Assembly: GCA_947646655.1 (NCBI GenBank)
Contig: CANSHI010000001.1
Coordinates: 189,570-250,527 of the forward strand
Length of the DNA stretch: 60,958 bases
Source: an uncultured bacterium
GTDB taxonomy: Bacteria; Bacillota_I; Bacilli_A; RF39; UBA660
Reading direction: 5' to 3'
The notes under the pieces: model-generated
Told to the model about the DNA's origin: nothing
Databases searched by the model: none
Seen by the model: only the letters and a program-made list of their open reading frames with translations
Shown: piece after piece, positions 34,661 through 43,224 of the stretch
How positions within the stretch are numbered: the first letter of the stretch is position 1
Layout of the letters: each line of letters begins with the position of its first letter
Made by a program: the position numbers and the translations under genes

Positions 34661-35731
34661 TTATTCTGGCAAGTCTGTATAACCTGCGGTATCTTTGACG
34701 AAGTTTAATGAGATGGATAGCTCTGCTCCTTCTGAATCAGTTTCCAGTGAATCGATGTCTTGCCCTTCAATCCAAAGATATACTCTAGTTTTAGTAATTC
34801 CATCTGGCAAAGTGAATATCGGTATGTCCAAATCTCTTTCTTTCATAGTATTTTGTAATCTAAAGTATTCAGAGTTAAGGTTTGGTGAGCCTGAGACAGT
34901 ATTTCCCATATATATCGGTCCACCTGCTTTTATACAAGCGTGAGTCGGAAAATCTTCGCCATCTTTTAAATCTACATCGTATTTTTTAGCTCTTTCGATC
35001 GATAATGATTCGTGATTTTCACTAAACGGTTCATATATGACTGAACGGCAATTATTATTGCATTTCATATTTTGAATTTCTGTAGGATTAGCATCCAATG
35101 GCATAGAACCGACTTTAACAATTCCAACTCGAATAGAATTTAGTAAGCCTTTCATCTCTTCTCCAGCATCTTCATCAAAGGTAAAAAGTGTGGCTGGATC
35201 AAAGTATAGATTGTCATCGATAGGAGAACCAGTTTCGTTTCTAAAAAACAGATCAAATGCTATATAGCGGTTGAATTGTTTTATTTGATTTTCTTCTGTA
35301 AGCGTAGTTCGGATGTAACCTTTTTCACGATTACGATTACTGTATAATACTCCTCCTCCACTATAATACATATCGAAAAAATAGCTGTTAGGATTAGTAA
35401 TTCCAACCGATGAGACTGGAATTAATCCGTTAGCTGCCCATTGGCTTAAATTATTGGGATATGTACGTTTTAGTTCATTCACTAACATGTTAGATGATAT
35501 TTCAACAGATGTGTCAAAGTTTATAGCATCGAAAGAAATAGTTAATCCGCTATTTTTTGTGACTACCATATTGAAAGTTTTAATTTTAACATTTAAATTA
35601 GTTGAGAACCAAGCATAAGTTGAAAATATTAATAAAATACCAAAAAGGAATAGCAACACGAATGTAAGTTTTATATTGATCTTTCTTCTTGTATTTTTTT
35701 CTTCTGTTTTTTTAGTTTTTTTCTTGTTCAC
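34661..35731 (-). CDS. Secreted STYAWF-type surface protein
   Basis: 356 residues, GTG start after GGCGGTG. Basic N-terminus, membrane segment (about 22-43), then STYAWFSTNLNVKI, the cleavage-site region style of SipW substrates, followed by a beta-rich ectodomain (FNMVVTKNSGLTISFD) and a late TRVYLWIEGQDIDSLE segment shared with the next two genes upstream. Two cysteines in CNNNC and one further along may form disulfides. It follows a terminator-like hairpin, so it may be expressed at a lower level than its neighbours. Confidence 0.72.
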   Translation of the reverse strand: MNKKKTKKTEEKNTRRKINIKLTFVLLFLFGILLIFSTYAWFSTNLNVKIKTFNMVVTKNSGLTISFDAINFDTSVEISSNMLVNELKRTYPNNLSQWAANGLIPVSSVGITNPNSYFFDMYYSGGGVLYSNRNREKGYIRTTLTEENQIKQFNRYIAFDLFFRNETGSPIDDNLYFDPATLFTFDEDAGEEMKGLLNSIRVGIVKVGSMPLDANPTEIQNMKCNNNCRSVIYEPFSENHESLSIERAKKYDVDLKDGEDFPTHACIKAGGPIYMGNTVSGSPNLNSEYFRLQNTMKERDLDIPIFTLPDGITKTRVYLWIEGQDIDSLETDSEGAELSISLNFVKDTAGYTDLPE

Positions 35732-35761
35732 GTTTTCACCGCCTTATTATAATAGTATAAA

Positions 35762-35793
35762 ATGAAGAGTAATTTTTAAACATTACTCTTCAT
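35762..35793 (-). terminator. Internal terminator or attenuator
   Basis: A perfect 12-bp stem (ATGAAGAGTAAT with ATTACTCTTCAT) and TTTTAT on the minus strand, between two surface-protein genes of one apparent operon. Confidence 0.7.
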
Positions 35794-35854
35794 AGTTCCT
35801 ATTAATTAACTCCAATTAATTAATACAACGAATATTTAAAGTTGGAGTAATGTG

Positions 35855-37183
35855 TTATGCTTGATGTTCAGTTTTGCCAGCTGATTCTTCTTCAGGAGTT
35901 GGTGTAATATCTGTTGAAGGTCCAGTGTAATCGACATCGTCTTCAGTAAGTTGTTCTTTAGTAAATCCAAAGTTTATAGATACTTCATGACCTAGGGAAG
36001 CAAAATCGTAGTTATCGATATCTTGTCCTTCGATCCATACGTATACACGTACTTTTGTGATACTGTTTGGTGCAAGACTCATAAATTTAGGACGAGCTGT
36101 ACCAGTGATCATTTTTTGAGTATCTGTAAAGTATGGGAAGTCAACTAATTTAGCAGATGATTTATCTTCTAATGCGTTGTATTCCTCGTAGCTCATAGAG
36201 TTAGCAGTATAACCATTAAAAGCTTCTCCATCATATATATTGACATTGTTAGAATCTTTACCAGTTCCGATTGTATTGGCAATAGCATATGTTGGATAGC
36301 TGTTTGTCAATGTTAAAGTATCACAAGCATCAGTATAAGATCCTGATGATGTTACATCTTTTCCATCGTCTCCAGCTTTTCTCTGTTTACATGAAGTTTG
36401 GTAGTATTTAGCGGCATTTGATACGTGTTTAGTATCGTTTGGCTCCCAAATTTGGGCAGATCTACAAAGACCTGTTACTTTTCCACCTTCTCCATCACCT
36501 GCACATTTAATGTTTGTGATTTCGTCTACAGTAGTAGCACCATCTTCGGCAGTTACACGTCCAATTTGAGCGAATGCTACTCTGACAGAGTTTTCAATTC
36601 CAGAATTTTCTACTCCGTTTTTACTTACTTTAACAGCTGAGTTTACTGTAAGATAAATATCTTCTTCATTCAAAATATTGTCTTCTACATAATACTCAGT
36701 TCCTGACATGTTTTTGATGAATAGATCGAATGCTACATAACCATCGCCTTCTGTAAATTCACCATTTTCTTTTACTCTATTTGTGTAGTTATCTACTCTA
36801 CTTGCCATAAGACGAGCTCCACCTGGAACTGCAGTTAAACTACCTTTTTCGAATAATTTCATTCTAGAAGAAGCATTATCCATATCACCTATAGATGACA
36901 TAGGAATTAATCCTTCTTTTTCGCCTTGTAACCAAACGTTTGCATTGTCTTTGTATGCTTCGGCATTGATAGCATCTAAATTATAAGACCAATCTTTACC
37001 GTTCATAGAAAGATATAAACCTTCAGTTGTGGCAATGTTGATGTCAAATTTTTCAACATTAACCGTTTTCATACCTATAAACCATGCATAAGTCGAAACA
37101 GTTAAAATAATTCCACATAATAAGCAAAGTAATATGAGTTTTCTCATTTTTTTATTGTGCTTACTGTTTTTTCTATTTTCCAT
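35855..37183 (-). CDS. Secreted STYAWF-type surface protein, paralogue
   Basis: 442 residues. Basic start, membrane segment (about 13-34), then STYAWFIGMKTVNVEKFDIN and GLYLSMNGKDWSYNL. The ectodomain is rich in Asp, Asn and Ser with several cysteines (CKQRKAGDD, ACDTLTL). RVYVWIEGQDIDNYDFASLG near the end is common to the three paralogues in this operon, followed by a Thr/Pro/Glu tail. Shine-Dalgarno AGGAGG. Together with 37253-38551 it forms a tandem duplication. Confidence 0.78.
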   Translation of the reverse strand: MENRKNSKHNKKMRKLILLCLLCGIILTVSTYAWFIGMKTVNVEKFDINIATTEGLYLSMNGKDWSYNLDAINAEAYKDNANVWLQGEKEGLIPMSSIGDMDNASSRMKLFEKGSLTAVPGGARLMASRVDNYTNRVKENGEFTEGDGYVAFDLFIKNMSGTEYYVEDNILNEEDIYLTVNSAVKVSKNGVENSGIENSVRVAFAQIGRVTAEDGATTVDEITNIKCAGDGEGGKVTGLCRSAQIWEPNDTKHVSNAAKYYQTSCKQRKAGDDGKDVTSSGSYTDACDTLTLTNSYPTYAIANTIGTGKDSNNVNIYDGEAFNGYTANSMSYEEYNALEDKSSAKLVDFPYFTDTQKMITGTARPKFMSLAPNSITKVRVYVWIEGQDIDNYDFASLGHEVSINFGFTKEQLTEDDVDYTGPSTDITPTPEEESAGKTEHQA

Positions 37184-37219
37184 TATTTTTTCCTCCTATA
37201 ATTTTTATTAATTTAAGTA

Positions 37220-37239
37220 GAGGAATAAGAAATTCCTCT
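37220..37239 (-). other. Stable hairpin between the two large surface genes
   Basis: AGAGGAAT and ATTCCTCT form an 8-bp stem on the minus strand without a T run, 37-50 bases before the next start. It could affect mRNA stability or relative expression. Confidence 0.45.
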
Positions 37240-37252
37240 TATTACCTTGTTT

Positions 37253-38551
37253 TTATGGTTCAGGTGTAGTAGCTGGTTCTCTACTTTGAACGTTAGGGTC
37301 TAGTGCTGGATCTCCAGTGTAGTTTATATCTTCTCCATAAAGTTGTTCTTTACTGAATCCAAAGTTAACAGAAATCTTTTTACCTAAAGATGCAAAGTCA
37401 TAGTTATCTACGTCTTGTCCTTCGATCCAAATGTATACACGAACTTTTGTGATACTGTTTGGTGCAAGTGAAATAAGTTCAGGACGAGCAACACCTTTGA
37501 TATCTTTCATAGTATCAGTGAAATATGGATATGATACTAATTTACCTGTAGTAGCTTCTGTTGCAATAGATGTTTCATAGCCGTTATATTCTTTACCATC
37601 GTAAAGGTTAATGTTATCTGTATGGTTAATTGTTCCACTTATTGCATAAGTAGGATAAGCATTACCATCAGCTACTTTAGTACATGCAGCACCTTCTGTA
37701 GTAGTGTATGAATCACTTTTAGTTACATCTGCACCTGTTCTAGGTAGGCAGTTTGTTTCATACCAATTGATTGCGTTTTGTACGTGTTTAGTATCGTTTG
37801 GCTCCCAAATTTGAGCTGGTCTACTTTCACATATTCCTGTTGCTTTTGATTTGTCAGTATTGTCTTTACCTGCACAAGTAATACCAGTAATTGTTGCTTG
37901 ATCTTCTGTAGTAGCAATTACACGTCCGATTTGAGCAAATCCAACTCTTACTGAGTTTTCGATACCTGTGTTAGCAACACCACCATTTTCTGCTACTGTA
38001 ACAGATGAATCAGGTGTTAAATAAATGGCTTCCTCATTTAATTTGTTTAAATCTGCATAATATTCATTACCAGATAAGTTTTTGATGAATAGATCAAATG
38101 CTACATAACCTTTAGCTTCAGCATCTTCTCCTGTCTTAGTTGTATCAGTGTTTCTTACTTCAGTAGCCATAACTCTATAACCACCAGTTACTTGTGTGAA
38201 ACTTCCTTTTTCAAACATAGTAAGTCTAGAAGATGTAGGATTGATAACACCTACACTTGACATAGGAATTAATCCACCTTTGCTCCAAGTATTAGTGTTT
38301 CCAGCATAAACTACGCTTTCATCTTTGTAAGTTGTTTCATCAATTGCTACTGTGTCAGCCCAGTCTTTACCGTTAAGTGAAAGTGATAGTCCGTCAATAG
38401 CAGCAATTTTTACATCGAATGCATTAACATTTACTGTTTTCATTCCGATGAACCATGCATATGTTGATGCGATTAAAATGATTCCACAGATTCCACATCC
38501 AAGAATCATCTTTTTTACACGACGTTCGTGTTTTTCGTTTCTTGTTTTCAT
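37253..38551 (-). CDS. Secreted STYAWF-type surface protein, paralogue
   Basis: 432 residues from the ATG at 38551. A longer in-frame reading exists, but it overlaps the upstream gene, and AAAGGAG stands before 38551. Basic N-terminus, membrane segment (about 14-34), then STYAWFIGMKTVNVNAFDVK and GLSLSLNGKDWADTV. Ectodomain with Asn/Thr-rich loops and paired cysteines; RVYIWIEGQDVDNYDFASLG near the C-terminus. Clearly a duplicate of the gene at 35855-37183 (same motifs, same order). Probably a fibre or surface-layer subunit. Confidence 0.78.
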   Translation of the reverse strand: MKTRNEKHERRVKKMILGCGICGIILIASTYAWFIGMKTVNVNAFDVKIAAIDGLSLSLNGKDWADTVAIDETTYKDESVVYAGNTNTWSKGGLIPMSSVGVINPTSSRLTMFEKGSFTQVTGGYRVMATEVRNTDTTKTGEDAEAKGYVAFDLFIKNLSGNEYYADLNKLNEEAIYLTPDSSVTVAENGGVANTGIENSVRVGFAQIGRVIATTEDQATITGITCAGKDNTDKSKATGICESRPAQIWEPNDTKHVQNAINWYETNCLPRTGADVTKSDSYTTTEGAACTKVADGNAYPTYAISGTINHTDNINLYDGKEYNGYETSIATEATTGKLVSYPYFTDTMKDIKGVARPELISLAPNSITKVRVYIWIEGQDVDNYDFASLGKKISVNFGFSKEQLYGEDINYTGDPALDPNVQSREPATTPEP

Positions 38552-38570
38552 AAAACTTTTTCTCCTTTTT

Positions 38571-39269
38571 CTAATTTTCTTCAATGTGTTCAGATTTAAA
38601 ATCCATATGAATTTTGAATTCTCCGCCGAGCAGATTATCGGTACATTCCGGGTCAGATCCTTCGATCCACAATACAATCGTGTAGCGATCGATTTCTCCT
38701 GGTCCAAAATTTTCGACATGATTACGTACGATTAAATTTTCTTCTTCAAAAGCAGTTGTATTTGGCTCTGGTGAACCATCTTTTCTTGCCTTCGCGTAAT
38801 CTACAAATTCGCCATTTTTATAGAGTCTAACTCTGACTGCGTCATCGATGTTTTTAATAACATCATCTATGACGACTTCACTCCAATAGTCGGATACACT
38901 TACTCCCTGGTTCTCAACAAAGAACGTATACGACAGGTAGTTCTTTCCATTATGAGAACCTCCACCAAGGTCGTCTAAGTCTCTAGGAAGCCAGGTATAT
39001 GAGACATTGTCGAACTGGTTAGGAGCTTCTGCATACAACTCCGTGCGATACACTTTATAAACCGGATCATCGTAAATAATGAGTCCTTTATTGAAGTACA
39101 AATTTTGGTCTAGCGTTATGCTAAAATTACCACTATTATAAATAATACCTATGACGAAATATAAGATAAATAGAATAAAGAAAATGAGTAGTAAAACGAT
39201 CAAGAGAATCTTTTTTATTTTCTTTTCACGTTTTAGTTTCTCAGTACTTAACTTGACGTGTTTCTCCAC
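38571..39269 (-). CDS. Membrane-anchored surface protein, first of its operon
   Basis: 232 residues, GTG start after GGGGCGGT. A basic start and one long membrane segment (about 19-42) precede a beta-type ectodomain that ends in TIVLWIEGSDPECTDNLLGG, an echo of the WIEGQD motif in the three following genes. The short length and early position suggest a minor subunit, cap or anchor. Family not named. Strong consensus promoter upstream. Confidence 0.7.
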   Translation of the reverse strand: MEKHVKLSTEKLKREKKIKKILLIVLLLIFFILFILYFVIGIIYNSGNFSITLDQNLYFNKGLIIYDDPVYKVYRTELYAEAPNQFDNVSYTWLPRDLDDLGGGSHNGKNYLSYTFFVENQGVSVSDYWSEVVIDDVIKNIDDAVRVRLYKNGEFVDYAKARKDGSPEPNTTAFEEENLIVRNHVENFGPGEIDRYTIVLWIEGSDPECTDNLLGGEFKIHMDFKSEHIEEN

Positions 39270-39342
39270 TCTACCGCCCCTTTACATTTCATCTTGCACT
39301 ACCTTAGACAGTACATTATGATATCCTCTACAATACAAATAT

Positions 39343-39370
39343 ATTATAGCATATCGCAACTATTTGTCAA
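39343..39370 (-). promoter_or_regulatory. Promoter of the 39.3-32.9 kb surface operon
   Basis: TTGACA (39370-39365), 16-base spacer, TATAAT (39348-39343) on the minus strand. The leader is about 65 bases. The 358-base gap 39270-39627 holds this and the divergent promoter, with only AT-rich DNA between. Confidence 0.85.
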
Positions 39371-39569
39371 CAAAATTCGACATTTTTTGCACCTTCATTT
39401 TTGGGCAAAAGGATTTACAAAAACTTTTAAAGTAAGCAATTTTTGTTGCGAATAAAAATACCATTAAAATTTTAAAAATTTATTTTAAAACTTTGATTTT
39501 TTAAATTAATTACTAAGGATGCCTCTTTACATATTTTTACATGCTATATTACATTTTTTTGATAATCAA

Positions 39570-39598
39570 TTGACACATTTCGACACACTTTGTATAAT
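39570..39598 (+). promoter_or_regulatory. Promoter of the gene at 39628-40248
   Basis: Perfect TTGACA (39570-39575) and TATAAT (39593-39598) with a 17-base spacer. A matching strong promoter faces the other way 200 bases upstream. Confidence 0.88.
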
Positions 39599-39627
39599 GT
39601 TTTTAGTAATAGAAGAGGTGGCTAATT

Positions 39628-40248
39628 ATGCATAAAAAGATTAAAATTTTATTGATGCTAGTATCAATTTCGTTGACATTAGGTCTTATGAGTAATACAT
39701 ATTCTAGGTATATAGTCGATACTTCTGGTGATGTCGAAGTAATGTTTACAAAATGGCAAATTTTAGTTAATAATAACGATATTACTAATGGCAATTCATC
39801 TAGTATAACTTTGGAACCTGTCATGGAAGCGAATGAAAATATTCAAGAGAATACTATTGCTCCTTCTTCTAAGGGTTACTTCGATATCGAGGTAGATCCT
39901 TCGAATACAGAACTATCTTTTGACTATTCAATCGGATTAGAAATATTGAACGAAGATATTCCCGATTTAATGATTACTAAGTATGCTCTTTTAAATGATA
40001 CATATCAGGAAGGCGACGAATTAGAGACTAAAGTTCCCACTGACAATGTCATTAAGGGGTCTTATAATTTAGGGGATAATCCAAATGGTTTTAAACCATT
40101 TACTGTAAGAATTTTCTTCGAATGGATTGAAGGCGAAGGAGAATCGATGGACGATAGTACAGATTCTAATATAGGTAATAAAGCTGCTTTAGAAGATACT
40201 TCTTTACAAATAAAAGCTACTATTAATTTTGAACAAAAAACAAACTGA
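39628..40248 (+). CDS. Secreted surface protein, divergently transcribed
   Basis: 206 residues. Signal-type N-terminus (about 1-27, ending SNTYSRYIVDTSGDV), beta-type ectodomain (MFTKWQILVNNNDITNG), then EWIEGEGESMDDSTDSN, a relative of the WIEGQD motif of the opposing operon. No cysteine-rich region. It is the only surface gene here on the plus strand and has a perfect consensus promoter, so high expression is likely. Confidence 0.72.
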   Translation: MHKKIKILLMLVSISLTLGLMSNTYSRYIVDTSGDVEVMFTKWQILVNNNDITNGNSSSITLEPVMEANENIQENTIAPSSKGYFDIEVDPSNTELSFDYSIGLEILNEDIPDLMITKYALLNDTYQEGDELETKVPTDNVIKGSYNLGDNPNGFKPFTVRIFFEWIEGEGESMDDSTDSNIGNKAALEDTSLQIKATINFEQKTN

Positions 40249-40269
40249 AGAGATTTTTCCCTTCAGTTT
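40242..40269. terminator. Bidirectional terminator
   Basis: AAACTGAAG (40242-40250) and CTTCAGTTT (40261-40269) between convergent genes, with T/A runs on both sides. Confidence 0.75.
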
Positions 40270-40273
40270 TAAT

Positions 40274-41488
40274 TTATAAATTTGTTTTTGGAATTTTCAT
40301 GACAGGTATGATACTGCAAGTTGAAGTCTTTTCAAGTGGTTTGATAGATCCTGTGTTGTCATCTAATTTAGATAATGTAAATGCTCTAGTCTCGTCGTAA
40401 GATTCTTCTAGCCAAAAGCATCTTGTCGACGTTAAGTATGGAAATGAGCTTGCTGAAAAGATAAAAGAACCATTATTATTAATTACATCAGTCATTATTT
40501 TTTCGGTTCTATTTTGAAAAGATGTATAACCGATTAGTGAATCCGATAGATTTTCTTTCTTGATTTTTGACGATTCAATATCTTTAGAAATTATATTTAG
40601 CAAATGTTTGGCCGTAAGTTTTTCTGAAGTAACTTTCCAACGGGAAGTGAGCTCTGTGAAAGCTGAAGACATGCCAGTAAATGATGTGAGACCATAAGAT
40701 TTATAGAGATCAGGTAGAAGAGTAACATATGTATCACCTACTCTGTTTTCGATATCGATTATATTAGTTTTTAAACAAGTGCTACTAACTTTTGTACATT
40801 TTTGATTAGTAGTCGGATTATATAAAATTATATCTCCTAATGTGTAATTTAAGTCGATCGATTCGTCCGAAGAAATCGTCTGTTCTGCCTTTAAACTGAT
40901 CGATATTTTGACAGGTGAACGAGGTTGATAGTTGTCGTCTTTTAGATGTTTTTCATCTTCGGCCTTTTTAAATTCATAAGCTTTAGATCCCCAATTACTA
41001 TCTAAATCATCATTTCCAGAATCGAGTGGCCAAGTTACTGCTACTTTTAGTTCACTACTTCCGTCCTGTTTTAGTGCATAAGATTTTGATAAACTTACAT
41101 CGATGTGAAAAGGATAATCGTGTGATAAGCTGTCATTTAGAAATCCTGATTCTTCATCACTAATATTTAGTTCTTTTTCGAGTATTCGAGCAGTGTTTAT
41201 GGCATAACTTATAGCAGCATCAGAATCACCTAAGTTTTTAATGTCGATAGTTTCTATTTTAGGTTCCATACCTGGAAATATTTCATCGATAGAAATTACA
41301 ATATCGTTGTTTACTGCTTCACCGTTTTTTTGAAATTCGATGTACCATGCTTTGACATCGACACTAGTTTCTGCACGAGCGAATCCACTATAGGCGAACC
41401 ACGCTAAAGTAATAGATATAAAGGAAACAGCAATAAAAAATAATGATAAAAAATTTAATTTTAATAATACTTTATATTTTCTTTTCAT
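40274..41488 (-). CDS. Secreted surface protein, last gene of the SipW/AAA+ unit
   Basis: 404 residues. Basic start, membrane segment (about 10-32), then LAWFAYSGFARAETSVDVKA with an ARA-type cleavage site. The first ectodomain half has DEIFPGMEPKIETIDIKNLG (TasA-style beta region). The second half has paired cysteines (NQKCTKVSSTC) and a final FWLEESYDETRAFTLSK segment resembling the tail of the FYWRII proteins. It is the only clear secreted substrate inside the five-gene unit, so it is the best candidate client of its SipW and AAA+ partners. Confidence 0.72.
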   Translation of the reverse strand: MKRKYKVLLKLNFLSLFFIAVSFISITLAWFAYSGFARAETSVDVKAWYIEFQKNGEAVNNDIVISIDEIFPGMEPKIETIDIKNLGDSDAAISYAINTARILEKELNISDEESGFLNDSLSHDYPFHIDVSLSKSYALKQDGSSELKVAVTWPLDSGNDDLDSNWGSKAYEFKKAEDEKHLKDDNYQPRSPVKISISLKAEQTISSDESIDLNYTLGDIILYNPTTNQKCTKVSSTCLKTNIIDIENRVGDTYVTLLPDLYKSYGLTSFTGMSSAFTELTSRWKVTSEKLTAKHLLNIISKDIESSKIKKENLSDSLIGYTSFQNRTEKIMTDVINNNGSFIFSASSFPYLTSTRCFWLEESYDETRAFTLSKLDDNTGSIKPLEKTSTCSIIPVMKIPKTNL

Positions 41489-41507
41489 TAAATTGTCTCC
41501 TTCTATT

Positions 41508-42074
41508 TTAATTTTTTTGTGTGCTCCTCTTTTTTTCTTCTTTATCCAAGAGGAAGGAAAGCAGTTCTGATCCTATAATATACAATATAGGAATGACGAT
41601 TATTAACATACCATATTCAGTTGCGATCAATTTATAAATAGCCGAAAGAATGATACAGCGGTGAATTACTACTCCATATATTTGATCTTCATATACGATA
41701 GGATCTTCTATGATATTGGCAAGACCTTTTGTATGGAAGGCTTTTTTTCCATCGATCTCTTCAATCGCGATGACTTCATGTGTTATAACTTTGTTTTTAA
41801 AGTCCCCTTTGTTTCCTAAATAACTTATAGTTTCTCCTACTTTAATCTTATTCGTATCTATCTCTTTTGAGATAAGGACGTCCCCTACTTCATATTTAGG
41901 AACCATACTTCCCGATGCAACAGTGAACATACGATAGTTTAGTATGGAAATCTTATTGCCACTGAAACGCTGTAAACAGACGACTAGTAGAAATAATACC
42001 AAGAATGCTGCTACAAGAATGTTTAAAACAGTTTTCGTTATTTTATAAATTTTATTGTCTTTTAGTTTATTCAT
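41508..42074 (-). CDS. sipW: SipW-type signal peptidase I
   Basis: 188 residues. Membrane segment at 12-34, then the catalytic box SGSMVPKYEVGD (Ser 56), a His in place of the usual Lys (VITHEVIAIE, His 99), and a second membrane segment at about 150-172. This is the endospore/ER-type Ser/His signal peptidase. The conserved KGDAN segment reads KGLANIIEDP: Leu replaces the Asp found in the two other copies, so its third catalytic residue is uncertain. It lies 6 bases after the DUF2357 gene and 19 bases before the secreted-protein gene. Confidence 0.9.
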   Translation of the reverse strand: MNKLKDNKIYKITKTVLNILVAAFLVLFLLVVCLQRFSGNKISILNYRMFTVASGSMVPKYEVGDVLISKEIDTNKIKVGETISYLGNKGDFKNKVITHEVIAIEEIDGKKAFHTKGLANIIEDPIVYEDQIYGVVIHRCIILSAIYKLIATEYGMLIIVIPILYIIGSELLSFLLDKEEKKRSTQKN

Positions 42075-42080
42075 ATTGTT

Positions 42081-43211
42081 TTACAAGTAATCTTGTGTCC
42101 TTTCTAAGTATTCATCCATGGCACTTTTAAATTTCTTTTTTACATCTTCGATACCGATTAAACGATCGCTTTTACTGTTTTTCATTTCTTTGGCTATTAA
42201 AGACATCAATTCTTCATCGGAAATTTTGTAACCTGTCGTTCTTAATAATTCTATGATACGACGAATTTCTTCTGAGATTAATACAAGTGCATAACTAGCC
42301 ATTTTATTTTTTTGTTCTCTTTTAGTATTGGACATAGCGTTCATAACGAAATAATCGATTAAAAATGAATGATCTAAAAATCCGAGTAAGACGTTACTTC
42401 CTTTTCCTTGTAAGCCTTCTTCTTCGTTTTCATCTTCTTCAAGGTACTGATAAAGATATTCGAAAATTTGCATCGCTACTTGGAAGTTAGGATTTTTAAG
42501 AATAACGTTTGTCTTTCTAATAGGTGGTTTCATCATGGGAATGTTTAAGTTAGATAACTCTTTCATCATAGGACTTCGGTCCCAACTAGCCATATATTCT
42601 TTGATACGTTTTATTCTTTGTTTGATCTCTCTTAGTTTGTCTTTAATATTATTATCTACTTTATCAGTTGGAAGTGATTCAGAAGTAATTTTAAGTTTGA
42701 TATTTATTTTATCTAGCGTAGAAACAGTAGATCCCGAATATTCTAAAGTTTTATTGTCTTTTAATTCGAAATCTTTAAGCATCAATTCTTTTTTATAGAC
42801 GAATTTGTCCATCATTTTAAGAACTGTGTATAAAAGTCTGTTTTCATATGTATTAAAAGTTTCTTCGTTTCTAATGTCTAATATTTTTTTAGGCTCGACA
42901 CTTTGACTTCTGTGATCGTAACGGTTAATTCTTTCTGTATGTTTTGCTAAGTCTTTTATGCTAGAGACTTCGATACGTTTAGACTTTTCTATCAAGGTGA
43001 CGTTTTCTTCTTTTACAAGAGTCAGTTTGGGATTTCTTACGATGATATCTAAATATGGGCAGGCAGACTCTAGTTTATCTACCCATTCAAATGCTAAGAG
43101 TTCACCAGTAAAGTTGGAATCGAAGTACATATCGGATGATAGCTTGTTTAAAAATTTAATAGTATCGTTTTCGACTTCTTCACTGATTTCCAGTTTTTTC
43201 TTACCTGCCAT
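42081..43211 (-). CDS. DUF2357/McrC-like protein without an evident nuclease domain
   Basis: 376 residues, soluble. DIRNEETFNTYENRLLYTVL (about 108-127) is the signature of the DUF2357 region that McrC-type proteins use next to an McrB-type ATPase. A PD-(D/E)XK active site expected at the C-terminus of McrC is not seen; the end is helical (RLIGIEDVKKKFKSAMDEYL). Good Shine-Dalgarno (AAGGAG). Directly downstream of the McrB-like AAA+ gene (13-base gap), so the pair probably forms a complex in which this protein is the adaptor or activator. Confidence 0.75.
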   Translation of the reverse strand: MAGKKKLEISEEVENDTIKFLNKLSSDMYFDSNFTGELLAFEWVDKLESACPYLDIIVRNPKLTLVKEENVTLIEKSKRIEVSSIKDLAKHTERINRYDHRSQSVEPKKILDIRNEETFNTYENRLLYTVLKMMDKFVYKKELMLKDFELKDNKTLEYSGSTVSTLDKINIKLKITSESLPTDKVDNNIKDKLREIKQRIKRIKEYMASWDRSPMMKELSNLNIPMMKPPIRKTNVILKNPNFQVAMQIFEYLYQYLEEDENEEEGLQGKGSNVLLGFLDHSFLIDYFVMNAMSNTKREQKNKMASYALVLISEEIRRIIELLRTTGYKISDEELMSLIAKEMKNSKSDRLIGIEDVKKKFKSAMDEYLERTQDYL

Positions 43212-43224
43212 ATTTAATCACTCC

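Noticed and set aside
38552..38719. Longer N-terminus for the surface protein at 37253
   Set aside because: The extension lies within the upstream gene and has no signal-peptide character; a Shine-Dalgarno and basic-plus-hydrophobic start occur at 38551.
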